A stretch of DNA of 64,000 bases from a virus: the IMG/VR virus record IMGVR_UViG_3300003690_003155, positions 58,092 to 122,091 of that record; one strand, written 5' to 3'. Positions 52,331 to 60,400 of the stretch are shown here, in pieces. The translations under genes were made by a program, and so were the position numbers. Positions within the stretch are counted from its first letter, which is position 1, and each line of letters opens with the position of its first letter. The notes below the pieces were generated by a model that ran no database searches, had not been told where the DNA came from, and saw only the letters and a list, made by a program, of their open reading frames with translations.

Positions 52331-52356
52331 ATTAAAGAACTCAAACTGTCTATATT

Positions 52357-52737
52357 ATGAAGCAAGCAAATAACTTTTTTGATTTTGTTACTAACATTTT
52401 ATTTGAAAAAGATAAAATCGATGTAGATATTATGTCATCACAATTATATTCTCCATATATAGTGAATAGGTATGTGACATTTGCTGATACTCGGTTTGTT
52501 CCAGTAATAAACAATAGTGTTAATATGTATGGATCAGTTTTTAGTATAAATGTTGATCATTATAATTTCTTACATGCTTTAATTCCAAAGACAAAAACAA
52601 AATATATTAATTATACTAAAAAAATAAAAAAAGATAAAACAATATATGAAAAGGTTTGTAAACAGTATGAATTGTCTCAACGTGAGGTCGATTTGTATTC
52701 GGAAACTTTTAACATAAATATTAAAAAATATGAATAA
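52357..52737 (+). CDS. gp62: Clamp-loader small subunit gp62-like
   Basis: The 126-residue protein has the pattern of gp62-like proteins in marine T4-like phages: NNFFDFVTNILF, YSPYIVNRYVTFADT (INR-type helix), DHYNFLHALIPKTKTKYINYTKK (Y..LxxAxxK+) and a C-terminal helix. T4 gp62 is longer (187), but the marine forms are about this size. It pairs with the gp44 ATPase, which is not in the window, to load gp45. Assignment is by pattern and is moderate. It overlaps the GroES-like gene by 8 bases. Confidence 0.6.
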   Translation: MKQANNFFDFVTNILFEKDKIDVDIMSSQLYSPYIVNRYVTFADTRFVPVINNSVNMYGSVFSINVDHYNFLHALIPKTKTKYINYTKKIKKDKTIYEKVCKQYELSQREVDLYSETFNINIKKYE

Positions 52738-53209
52738 GAAGCAAAAGCAGCATTATGAAAATCAGCTCGATAAAATGAAGCTAACTGACCAGCAAAGAGA
52801 AGCTTTTGATCATGATCCTAAAACAAGTTTAATTGATTTAGAGAGGTATGATGGAGGTACCTTTAGTTTACAAGGCTATAAACTAAGTAAAGTTTTGGAT
52901 GATATTGTCTTAGCTCAATTTGTGGATTTATCTAATGACGGTAAATCTGTTATGCGAAATGGCATTCATATTCCTTTATCGCAAGTTCAACGTACATGGC
53001 GCTTAGCAAAGGTTATATTAATTGGACCTAAAGTTCAGTATACTACTGTCGGAGATATTATTTGCTTCCCAGATGATAAAGGAATAAAGGTTGATAATAT
53101 GTCCATTACAGGGTATGATGAGTCTCTTAGAGATTGTATCTTTATAAATGAAGAGCGGTTTTTTGGTATTTGTGAAGAATTAGAAGACCATGATAACAAG
53201 CTTAGCTAG
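52730..53209 (+). CDS. GroES-like co-chaperonin (gp31-like)
   Basis: The 159-residue protein has a helical charged N-terminal 40 residues, then a GroES barrel pattern: KLSKVLDDIVLAQF, NGIHIPLSQVQRTWRLAKVILIGP (the mobile-loop region is replaced by DLSNDGKSVMRNGIHI) and GDIICFPDDKGI, INEERFFGICEE. T4 encodes gp31 (111) to fold gp23 with host GroEL; this protein is a candidate for the same task. It overlaps both neighbours by 8 and 20 bases. Confidence 0.7.
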   Translation: MNKKQKQHYENQLDKMKLTDQQREAFDHDPKTSLIDLERYDGGTFSLQGYKLSKVLDDIVLAQFVDLSNDGKSVMRNGIHIPLSQVQRTWRLAKVILIGPKVQYTTVGDIICFPDDKGIKVDNMSITGYDESLRDCIFINEERFFGICEELEDHDNKLS

Positions 53210-53567
53210 TCTTAAAGCTACATTATTAGATAAAGTATGTGAGGTTAAGTTTGCTAGACGGAGCCTTAAGCCCGGTCGGCCAGCGACCCGACGAATGCTA
53301 TGTACAAATAATGTACAACTTTTGAACTCAGTCGAAGGTCGTGTTGTTTTAAATTATGCTCCACCTCGACAAGGTCTTAAATATAATCCTAATCAAGAAA
53401 ATTTAATTATAACCTGGGATATATTAATGCAAGATTATAGAACTATAAATTGCGATACTGTAGATTTAATTAGTACATTAGAAGCTGATCAAACGTTTTG
53501 GGCATATTTGAATGAAAAGATTGTTCCTATGACAGCAGGACAGAAACTGGATTTTATGAACACATGA
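53190..53567 (+). CDS. SH3-like beta-barrel protein (conserved phage hypothetical)
   Basis: The 125-residue protein has a LKATLLDKVCEVKFARRS start, MLCTNN and IITWDILMQDYRTINCDTV; this pattern (V.F.K..G..R.M.CT ... WD....FR.IN.D.V) is that of a small SH3-like family common in T4-like marine phages. Function unknown. It overlaps the GroES-like gene by 20 bases and the next by 4. Confidence 0.55.
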   Translation: MITSLASLKATLLDKVCEVKFARRSLKPGRPATRRMLCTNNVQLLNSVEGRVVLNYAPPRQGLKYNPNQENLIITWDILMQDYRTINCDTVDLISTLEADQTFWAYLNEKIVPMTAGQKLDFMNT

Positions 53568-53890
53568 CATATGAGTTAATAGAAGATACGTTAAAAACAT
53601 TATTACTTAATAATATTAAAATTACTTCTAAAAAGAGAATATTAGGAGCCGGTCAATTAATGCTATATGATATTAAAGATTTTAATATTCGATTAATTTT
53701 TTATAACAACAAAAAAACTGAATTACTTTATCCGTTTAATATTATTAGAAAAGATAACATAATATATTTTGATTACACACTCCCCCATATTCATCAAAAT
53801 GATCCTCTATGGAAAGGTCGATTAAATCGCTTAGTTAAAAATAAACGTAATAAGTATTATGACTTGCTTCTCTCTATAGAGATACTATAA
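53564..53890 (+). CDS. Hypothetical protein, 108 aa
   Basis: Unrecognised, mostly beta with basic helices at the C-terminus (RLNRLVKNKRNKYYDLLLSI). Contains LPHIHQND. It overlaps the SH3-like gene by 4 bases, and its stop is within the -10 box of the helicase promoter. Function unknown. Confidence 0.5.
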   Translation: MTYELIEDTLKTLLLNNIKITSKKRILGAGQLMLYDIKDFNIRLIFYNNKKTELLYPFNIIRKDNIIYFDYTLPHIHQNDPLWKGRLNRLVKNKRNKYYDLLLSIEIL

Positions 53891-53891
53891 T
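53864..53891 (+). promoter_or_regulatory. Sigma70-like promoter for the DinG/XPD-like helicase gene
   Basis: TTGCTT (53864-53869), 16-base spacer, TATAAT (53886-53891), six bases (AGGTAT), ATG 53898. It lies in the last codons of the previous gene, whose TAA stop is part of the -10 box. Confidence 0.5.
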
Positions 53892-53897
53892 AGGTAT

Positions 53898-55535
53898 ATG
53901 GGTCTTAAGAACTTTCCAAAAGGATATGCTCCCTCCTCAAGCCAACAATATGCTATACCTAATATCATTAAAGGGCTTGAAGAGTGTAAGTTTGTTGCCT
54001 TGCAAGGCCCAACTGGTTGCGGAAAAAGTTTTATTGCAAAAACAATTGCTAATGACCTAAAAAAGCTCCCATCAAGATTATCGAAATTAGTTTCTGATTA
54101 TAGGGCGTTTGAAATTACTCGAGATAAAAGTAAATTAACTTATGAATATGCAGATGATTTTGAAAATAAAAATTATGGAACATCCATATTAACAACAACA
54201 AAAGCATTACAAGATCAATACACTCGAGACTTCGAAGACATAAAACCTTTAAAAGGTAAGAGTTCTTATATTTGTAATTTTGATGGTCGGAGTCTTGCCG
54301 ACGTTGCCCCGTGTATTTTTAGTAGTAAATTAAAAAAAGAATGCTGGGACTGTAATAGGTGCGATTATTATGAAGCAAGAAATAAATCAATTATAGCAAA
54401 AATTAGTGTAGAAAATTATTCTAGTTTTTTTCACAAACCAGATCATTTAAAGTATAGACGGCTTATCGTATGTGATGAAGCTTCTGAATTAGAAAATATA
54501 ATCGTTAGTCGGTTTAGCTGTAGTATTGAACTGGGTAAGTTAAATAGGTATGGTTTTGGTTTATTATATTCATCTAATAGGAAACGGTTTCGTAGTAATT
54601 TAATTGAATTACAAATTGAATTAGAAGGTCGGTATATTGTGTTGCTTCGAATGCTTGAAAAGCATTCTGATACAATAAGTGACTCGGTGAAGAAAGAATT
54701 TAAATTTATCGCAGACTTAAAAAGAGATTTATCTCTTGTTGTTGATACTTGGCAACAATCAGAATATATTATTAATAAATCTTTTATTCATAATAAAAAA
54801 TATATACAATTAATACCTAAAAAGATTGACGTACTAGCACAGCATTTATTTAAATATGCTGATAAAGTTCTTTTTATGTCTGCTACGCTTGTTGATTATA
54901 AACGCTTCATGAGAAATATTGGAGTGCCTGAACAAGATTATAAGTATATAGATTTACCTTCATCGTTTGATCCGAACCTTTCCCCAATTATATTCGGTAA
55001 ATTTCAACTTTCAAAAAAGAACATCGATAGATATTTTCCTAAAGTTGTTAAGTGCGTAGAGGAAATTTTAGAAGAGCACAAAAATGAAAAAGGACTTATT
55101 CATACACAATCAAATGTTTTAACTTTAAAATTAAAAGAACAACTTAAAACTGACCGAGTATTATATCGTGTGAGAGGTGATAAGGATAATGTCGACATCC
55201 TCACAGAGCATTCTAATAGTCCCTTACCAACAGTATTAGCTAGCCCTTCATTAAATTTTGGAGTTGATCTAAAAGGTGATGCATCAAGATTTTGTATTAT
55301 TATAAAGTGTCCATGGCCAGATTTAGGTGACATAAGAATAAAAGAGATGTCGAAGAATGATTATAGATGGTATACTAATAAAATGTTTACAACTTTTGTA
55401 CAACAGTGTGGTCGATGTACTCGAGATGAAAATGACTATAGTACAACGTATGTAATTGATGCTGGTAGCATAAGAAAATTAATACCAGAGTATTCAAATT
55501 TGTTACCAAAATATTTTATAGACCGTTTTATCTAA
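53898..55535 (+). CDS. DinG/XPD-like superfamily 2 helicase
   Basis: The 545-residue protein has Walker A GPTGCGKS (37-44), five cysteines at 126, 139, 149, 152 and 155 where XPD/DinG helicases hold their 4Fe-4S cluster, a DEAS box (DEAH variant, about 192), VLFMSATLVDYKRF (motif III-IV region), and QQCGRCTRDEND for motif VI. It is a 5'-3' DNA helicase by family. T4 has other helicases (Dda, UvsW), not this one. A role in replication restart or removal of RNA/DNA structures is possible. Late structural genes begin 12 bases downstream. Confidence 0.83.
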   Translation: MGLKNFPKGYAPSSSQQYAIPNIIKGLEECKFVALQGPTGCGKSFIAKTIANDLKKLPSRLSKLVSDYRAFEITRDKSKLTYEYADDFENKNYGTSILTTTKALQDQYTRDFEDIKPLKGKSSYICNFDGRSLADVAPCIFSSKLKKECWDCNRCDYYEARNKSIIAKISVENYSSFFHKPDHLKYRRLIVCDEASELENIIVSRFSCSIELGKLNRYGFGLLYSSNRKRFRSNLIELQIELEGRYIVLLRMLEKHSDTISDSVKKEFKFIADLKRDLSLVVDTWQQSEYIINKSFIHNKKYIQLIPKKIDVLAQHLFKYADKVLFMSATLVDYKRFMRNIGVPEQDYKYIDLPSSFDPNLSPIIFGKFQLSKKNIDRYFPKVVKCVEEILEEHKNEKGLIHTQSNVLTLKLKEQLKTDRVLYRVRGDKDNVDILTEHSNSPLPTVLASPSLNFGVDLKGDASRFCIIIKCPWPDLGDIRIKEMSKNDYRWYTNKMFTTFVQQCGRCTRDENDYSTTYVIDAGSIRKLIPEYSNLLPKYFIDRFI

Positions 55536-55541
55536 TAAATA
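55534..55541 (+). promoter_or_regulatory. Late-promoter-like AATAAATA
   Basis: AATAAATA overlapping the helicase stop codon (TAA 55533-55535), six bases before the ATG of the first virion gene at 55548. One base from the T4 late consensus. Fits expression of the head block by gp55-RNA polymerase. Confidence 0.35.
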
Positions 55542-55547
55542 TTTATA

Positions 55548-56231
55548 ATGAAAAACCAATATTATGGTTTTGAGCTAAAAGATATGATCAGGCAGTTTAT
55601 TACTGCCTTTAATGAAATTATCATTAATAGATATAATAGAAGTAAAGCCGTTGTCGATCAAATTAAAGTAGGTTTTTATTATGGCCCTAAAGAGAGAGCT
55701 CTTCAAGATATAGTTAATAAAGCTCAGAGTTTAAAGTTACCGACAATTGCAGTTCATTATACTTCAATATCTAGAGACCCTGGGAGAGTTTTTAATAAGG
55801 TTCCTGGTTTTTATTACAGTAAAGCTCCATCAGTTAGTGGTGGGGCGTTTGATTCAGATCATTTGAAAACACCTATCCCAGTTAATATAGGTATTAGTAT
55901 GTCTATAATGACAAAGTTTCAAACTGATATGGATCAGATTTTAAGTAATTTTGTTCCATATAATAACCCATATATTATTATAAGCTGGATAGTTCCTACA
56001 ACTCAAAACTTAGTTAATGATCTTGAAATAAGAACTGAGATATTATGGGATGGTACTTTAAGCTTAGACTATCCAGTTGAGGTGTCTGGAACTCAACCAG
56101 CTAGAATTATCGCTAATACAAGTTTTACAATGAAGGGATGGTTATTTAAAGGTCCTCGTACAGAAGATACTAAGAACATATTTACTATTGATCAGGATTT
56201 TGTACCTGTAAATACATTTGGTTATGAGTAA
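55548..56231 (+). CDS. Virion structural protein (T4-like marine phage family)
   Basis: The 227-residue protein matches a structural family of T4-like marine phages: YYGFELKDMIRQFITAFN start, VGFYYGPKERALQDI (compare TYGDPSRQ...), LPTIAVHYTSISRDPGRVFN and TPIPVNIGISMSIMTKFQTDMDQILSNFVPYNNPYI. In relatives it is a conserved virion protein of uncertain place, possibly at the tail-head interface. It overlaps the next gene by 8 bases. The role is not established. Confidence 0.6.
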   Translation: MKNQYYGFELKDMIRQFITAFNEIIINRYNRSKAVVDQIKVGFYYGPKERALQDIVNKAQSLKLPTIAVHYTSISRDPGRVFNKVPGFYYSKAPSVSGGAFDSDHLKTPIPVNIGISMSIMTKFQTDMDQILSNFVPYNNPYIIISWIVPTTQNLVNDLEIRTEILWDGTLSLDYPVEVSGTQPARIIANTSFTMKGWLFKGPRTEDTKNIFTIDQDFVPVNTFGYE

Positions 56232-56760
56232 GTTTATAAAATACGATTCAAGTTTGACTGATGTCCTAACAGGCGGTACTTTTGATCACAGAGAGCTTTC
56301 TGGACGTCCGGAGTTTACAGGTGATAGCTCTATTTTTTCTGGAACAGCCGGTGAGAATACTTTTAATACCGGAACTATTTACGGAGGTGCTACTAATGCT
56401 CTTTCTGGTCAAATAACATTTGAAGGGTATAATTTTGCAACATTAACAGCAGTAATGTTAAGCTGTACTGACGGTCTTCCGCTATTTACCGACAGTCCAT
56501 CATTAACTAATTTTAATTTTTATAATTCAATTACTGCTGTTCCCACAAATAGTACACCATTTTCCGGCCTGTCGGCATATTATCCCGAAGTAAGTGGCTT
56601 TTTTACGAGCAATTATGTGCTAAATAACTATAATAGTATGTCTATTACATTTCCAACGGCTACAGCAACAGGTATAGTTGATATAATAGCAATTAATCCT
56701 GCAGGGTATGGAAAACTTAGTACGGACCTAGGGTCAATCGACGGTATAACAATTAATTAA
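56224..56760 (+). CDS. IPT/TIG-like virion protein
   Basis: The 178-residue protein (ATG 56224, overlapping the previous stop) is rich in Gly, Ser and Thr with the start SKFIKYDSSLTDVLTGGTFD. LSGQITFEGYNFATLTAVML begins an Ig-like strand pattern that ends GIVDIIAINPAGYGKLSTD, as in IPT/TIG domains. It probably decorates the virion. It is followed by gp20 after 5 bases. Domain identity is by pattern only. Confidence 0.5.
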   Translation: MSKFIKYDSSLTDVLTGGTFDHRELSGRPEFTGDSSIFSGTAGENTFNTGTIYGGATNALSGQITFEGYNFATLTAVMLSCTDGLPLFTDSPSLTNFNFYNSITAVPTNSTPFSGLSAYYPEVSGFFTSNYVLNNYNSMSITFPTATATGIVDIIAINPAGYGKLSTDLGSIDGITIN

Positions 56761-56765
56761 TTAAA

Positions 56766-58559
56766 ATGGCAAAAGATCAAGGTACATTTGGTAGAGGGTT
56801 ACAGAAGTTTATTCAAAATAATTTGCCCTATAGGTCTCCTGCGGCAATTATAGATGATGTCACTTTACAGAACCCTAAGTTTAGAGATTTCTATAAAGCA
56901 GGATCATTACGCAAAGAATTGTTAGCGCAACATTCTATTCTTGCCCCTAAAGTACCAGACTCTGCTCATCCAATTGGTGCGTTTTTAGCTGATAGAGCAT
57001 ACAACGAATTAATGTATGCTACTCTTGATGTTGACAAGTATAGAAGGATCCGGGATTATAGGACAATGTCTCAGTTTGCTGAAGTTGCTGACGCATTAGA
57101 TGAAATCTGTGATGAGTTTTTAAATGAAGATGAGCACGGTAATATTATTAATTTAAAATTTAGAAGTGTAGTTGATTTTGATGCGTTAGTTACAAGACAG
57201 ATTAATGAAGAATTTGAAAAATTTATTAATCTGTTTGACCTTAAGGAAAACGGATGGGAATATGTTAGATCGATGCTTGTTGACGGTGAACTTTATTTTG
57301 AAAATATTATACATGAGGATCATGTTAAAGAAGGAATTCTAGGTGTTCTAAATGTACCTGTACAAGCTATTGATCCGGTGTATGATAATTTTCAAAATAT
57401 GCACATTAAAGCATATTTACTTAGAAAAGCTAAACATCATAAAGAAGCTGAAGAAGAATTTAACTCTATGCAAGATAAAGATTTTATTCCATTGGAAAAG
57501 AATCAGGTTACATATGTAAATTCTGGTACGTGGAATGAAAATAAAACTTTTAGAATACCTTTTATTGAAAATGCTCGTAGAGCTTATAGACAGTTATCTT
57601 TAGTTGAAGACTCTATTATAATATATCGGTTGGTGCGAGCTCCAGAGCGGTTAGTATTTAATGTCGATGTTGGTAATATGAGTACTCCCAAAGCAGAAGC
57701 TTACATTCGCAAATTAATGCAAAATTATTGGAGTAAGAAAACATTTAGTTTAGATGAAAATAAAAGAGTTGATTCATTTAACCCACAATCAATGTTAGAT
57801 GCTTATTGGTTTCCAAAGAGAGAAGGCAGTACCGGTACAGAGGTTAATACTTTACCTGGTGGTCAAAATTTAGGTGAGTTACAAGATTTAAATTATTTTA
57901 TTAAGAAATTATATAAGGCACTTAAAGTACCTACTAATAGAATTGAGACTGATACATCTCAATATAGTGCAGATGCAAATGTTTTACGAGAAGAATTAAA
58001 GTTCGCGAATTTTATTGTCAGACTTCAGCATCAATTTTCTGTTGGCTTAAAGGAAGCTTTTATTACACATCTCAAATTAAGAGGTATGTGGAAGAACTTT
58101 GAGTTAAGAGAAAATATATTTGATTTAACTTTTACACCACCACGGAATTATTTTGAGTTACGTAGGCAGCAAATAATGGATCTTAAGCTTAATAATTTTA
58201 CTAATGTTACTAGTAATGAATCTATATCTCAAGGCTATGGTCAAAAGGAATGGTTAGGGTGGACGGATGAAATGGTTAAAGCTAATAGACAATGGCTTAG
58301 AAAAGATGCTGCATTACAGTTTGAATTAGATCAAATTCGACAGGGCGGATCTGATTGGGCGGCAGGTACTGGCGCACCCGAGCCTGGAGTTGGTGACGTG
58401 AGTGTGCCGCCTCCTGCAGGTACTCCAGACGAAACACCTCCTCCGATGGGTCCTATGACACCTCCAACTACGACCCAGCCGCCACCCGCGCCCGGCGGCC
58501 CTGGCACACCGACCCCGGCACCGACTCCAGGTGGTGAGCCGTCCGCGTTACCAGCATAA
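56766..58559 (+). CDS. gp20: Portal vertex protein gp20
   Basis: The 597-residue portal shows PYRSPAAIIDDVTLQNPKF, RDYRTMSQFAEVADALDEICDEFLNEDE, ENARRAYRQLSLVEDSIIIYRLVRAPER and FAGPTNRIETD-like KVPTNRIETDTSQYSADANVLREELKFANFI, the conserved T4 gp20 blocks. It forms the 12-subunit DNA gate and nucleates head assembly. The last 65 residues (about 530-597) are a low-complexity Pro/Gly/Thr tail with GC-rich codons, not found in T4 gp20 (524). Confidence 0.93.
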   Translation: MAKDQGTFGRGLQKFIQNNLPYRSPAAIIDDVTLQNPKFRDFYKAGSLRKELLAQHSILAPKVPDSAHPIGAFLADRAYNELMYATLDVDKYRRIRDYRTMSQFAEVADALDEICDEFLNEDEHGNIINLKFRSVVDFDALVTRQINEEFEKFINLFDLKENGWEYVRSMLVDGELYFENIIHEDHVKEGILGVLNVPVQAIDPVYDNFQNMHIKAYLLRKAKHHKEAEEEFNSMQDKDFIPLEKNQVTYVNSGTWNENKTFRIPFIENARRAYRQLSLVEDSIIIYRLVRAPERLVFNVDVGNMSTPKAEAYIRKLMQNYWSKKTFSLDENKRVDSFNPQSMLDAYWFPKREGSTGTEVNTLPGGQNLGELQDLNYFIKKLYKALKVPTNRIETDTSQYSADANVLREELKFANFIVRLQHQFSVGLKEAFITHLKLRGMWKNFELRENIFDLTFTPPRNYFELRRQQIMDLKLNNFTNVTSNESISQGYGQKEWLGWTDEMVKANRQWLRKDAALQFELDQIRQGGSDWAAGTGAPEPGVGDVSVPPPAGTPDETPPPMGPMTPPTTTQPPPAPGGPGTPTPAPTPGGEPSALPA

Positions 58560-58585
58560 GCGTAAAGAAACTACAAGCCTACTAC

Positions 58586-58593
58586 CATAAATA
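58586..58593 (+). promoter_or_regulatory. Late-promoter-like CATAAATA
   Basis: CATAAATA, five bases before the GTG start at 58599, in the 39-base gap after gp20. The T4 late promoter consensus is TATAAATA with about this distance to the start of transcription, so the mRNA would begin at or next to the GTG. Confidence 0.4.
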
Positions 58594-58598
58594 GTTAT

Positions 58599-59912
58599 GT
58601 GGCCACTAGTACATGGACAAATGATTATTTAAATGCAGGGAGTCATTTATATTCTACATACCTTGCCAATTCAGTTGATACTTATCAAGAGTTAGCTGAT
58701 AGAATTACATATGGATTAGGATATCCTACTATTAATTTAGAATTACATGGTAACCAAATCTTTACTCATATAGCTCAATCGATAGAAATGTTTTCTAAGT
58801 TTGCTGGATATACTTTAGAGCATTTAGTTGTTGATAGTAAAAAATATACACTCGGTAAAGGGTTGGATCTCAGAGAATTATTTCTTATTACCAGTGAACT
58901 GTCTGGTACATACGCAAAAGATGTGTTTACCTCTTCTGGAGAAACTACTTTAATACCAACAACTTCAAGCGCAGCGGTAACTGGAAATGGTTTTCACCCT
59001 ATCTATATATTTGACTGTAGCACAATTCCAACTTATCCGTCTGAATATACGTTTGTAGTAACGTTAGACGCTGATCGAGTCCATGTGGTAAAGTCTCTTG
59101 TTACATGTACATCAGCTTCCGGCGGCACAGCTACTGTTAGTATAATTCAATACGGTGATGTATATACGACTGCATCATCGATAGTTTCTGCTGTAAGCTC
59201 AACCGTAGCCTCTAGTACTAATATTGTAAAGATTGGTGTTACAATAACTGGTAATGAATACACAACTGCAACAATTGCTGGTACACGAACTAGTACAGAA
59301 AATGATAGTACTACTATAGATGCTCTTACAGCAAGAGGTTGTAATATAGGATATTTTGACGGGCTTACTAGACAGGGTAGAAAGGTAATAGACGTTTTTA
59401 GTTATGATGAGTCGACAAGTAGCAGTCTAAACACATTATTTACAATTGAGCAAACTTTAGCGCAACAAACTTATTTTAGTTACGCAATGGGTAACTATGG
59501 GTTTGATTTAATTAGTTGGTATATATTAAAGCAGTGGTTAGAAACACGAGAGAAAATGCTCTCAACAAAACGTTATTTCAAATTTGATGATGCTAAGCAG
59601 CGCTTACTTATGACACCTGAGCCTAAAGAAGGTGAACAGTTCTATGGAGTGGTAAGCTGTTATGTTGAAAAGTCTATTAAGGATCTAATTAAAGAGCCGT
59701 GGGTGTATCAATATGCTGCTGCACTAACTAAAATTACATTAGGGAGGGTAAGAGGTAAATTTGGTAATGCTCAATTATTTGGTGGTACAGGATTAGATAC
59801 TTCTATTCTACAGGAAGGTCTAATAGAGAAGAAAGAATTAGAAGAAAGACTATATAGTGGTGCCACGGCTGGGTTTGGAGATTCTGACCCTCCTATGTTC
59901 TTTATAGGCTAA
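58599..59912 (+). CDS. Virion structural protein with internal Ser/Thr-rich insertion
   Basis: The 437-residue protein starts at GTG 58599 (an ATG at 58597 gives an 11-codon frame). Its N-terminal part (DTYQELADRITYGLGYPTINLEL) and C-terminal part (EQTLAQQTYFSYAMGNYGFDLISWYILKQWLETREKML, and KDLIKEPWVYQYAAALTKITLGRVRGKFG, LFGG) are like those of a conserved virion protein in marine T4-like phages. Between them, residues about 105-245 are a Ser/Thr/Val-rich beta insertion. It ends by overlapping gp4 by one base. Confidence 0.65.
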   Translation: MATSTWTNDYLNAGSHLYSTYLANSVDTYQELADRITYGLGYPTINLELHGNQIFTHIAQSIEMFSKFAGYTLEHLVVDSKKYTLGKGLDLRELFLITSELSGTYAKDVFTSSGETTLIPTTSSAAVTGNGFHPIYIFDCSTIPTYPSEYTFVVTLDADRVHVVKSLVTCTSASGGTATVSIIQYGDVYTTASSIVSAVSSTVASSTNIVKIGVTITGNEYTTATIAGTRTSTENDSTTIDALTARGCNIGYFDGLTRQGRKVIDVFSYDESTSSSLNTLFTIEQTLAQQTYFSYAMGNYGFDLISWYILKQWLETREKMLSTKRYFKFDDAKQRLLMTPEPKEGEQFYGVVSCYVEKSIKDLIKEPWVYQYAAALTKITLGRVRGKFGNAQLFGGTGLDTSILQEGLIEKKELEERLYSGATAGFGDSDPPMFFIG

Positions 59913-60373
59913 TGGCAATATATAAAAGAGGCGATTTTAAAAAAGGTATATATAGGCCCGTCCATAGTCAAAAATTTTTAGGTAAGAAATATCCTCAATA
60001 TAGAAGTTCGTGGGAGTTACATTTTTTTAAGTGGTGTGACTGTAACCCAAATGTACTCGAATGGACAAGTGAGGGTGTAGTTGTACCTTATACCAGTCCT
60101 ATAGATTCTCGAACACATAAGTATTATGTCGACAATACTTTAGTGTTAAAAGAAAGGGATCAAAAGGTAAAATATTTAGTAGAAATAAAACCTTACAGTC
60201 AAACTCAACGTCCGGTGATGAGAGGGAGAAAAAAACAAAGTACATTATTACATGAACAAGCTACGTATGATATTAATCAAGCTAAGTGGAAATCGGCAAA
60301 ACAATGGGCTGATGATCATGATTATAAATTTTTAATTCTCACTGAAAGAGAATTATTTAACGGAAAAAGGTAA
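59912..60373 (+). CDS. gp4: Head completion protein gp4-like (TnsA-type nuclease fold)
   Basis: The 153-residue protein matches T4 gp4 (150) in size and has the TnsA/restriction-like nuclease layout: YRSSWELHFFKWCD with a Glu (about 36), HKYYVDNTLVL with Asp, and YLVEIKPY giving the E.K motif. gp4 in T4 completes DNA-filled heads and is thought to cut or protect DNA ends. It begins at the A of TAATG after the preceding stop. Confidence 0.82.
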   Translation: MAIYKRGDFKKGIYRPVHSQKFLGKKYPQYRSSWELHFFKWCDCNPNVLEWTSEGVVVPYTSPIDSRTHKYYVDNTLVLKERDQKVKYLVEIKPYSQTQRPVMRGRKKQSTLLHEQATYDINQAKWKSAKQWADDHDYKFLILTERELFNGKR

Positions 60374-60380
60374 TATAAAC

Positions 60381-60388
60381 AATAAATA
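60381..60388 (+). promoter_or_regulatory. Late-promoter-like AATAAATA before gp21
   Basis: AATAAATA in the 27-base gap between gp4 and gp21, 12 bases from the ATG. Only a weak candidate. Confidence 0.25.
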
Positions 60389-60400
60389 TTTTATAGCGCG

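Noticed and set aside
52133-52356. tRNA or CRISPR array in the repeat-containing gap
   Set aside because: No cloverleaf or T-loop sequence; repeats are degenerate, only three, and with T-runs, unlike CRISPR.
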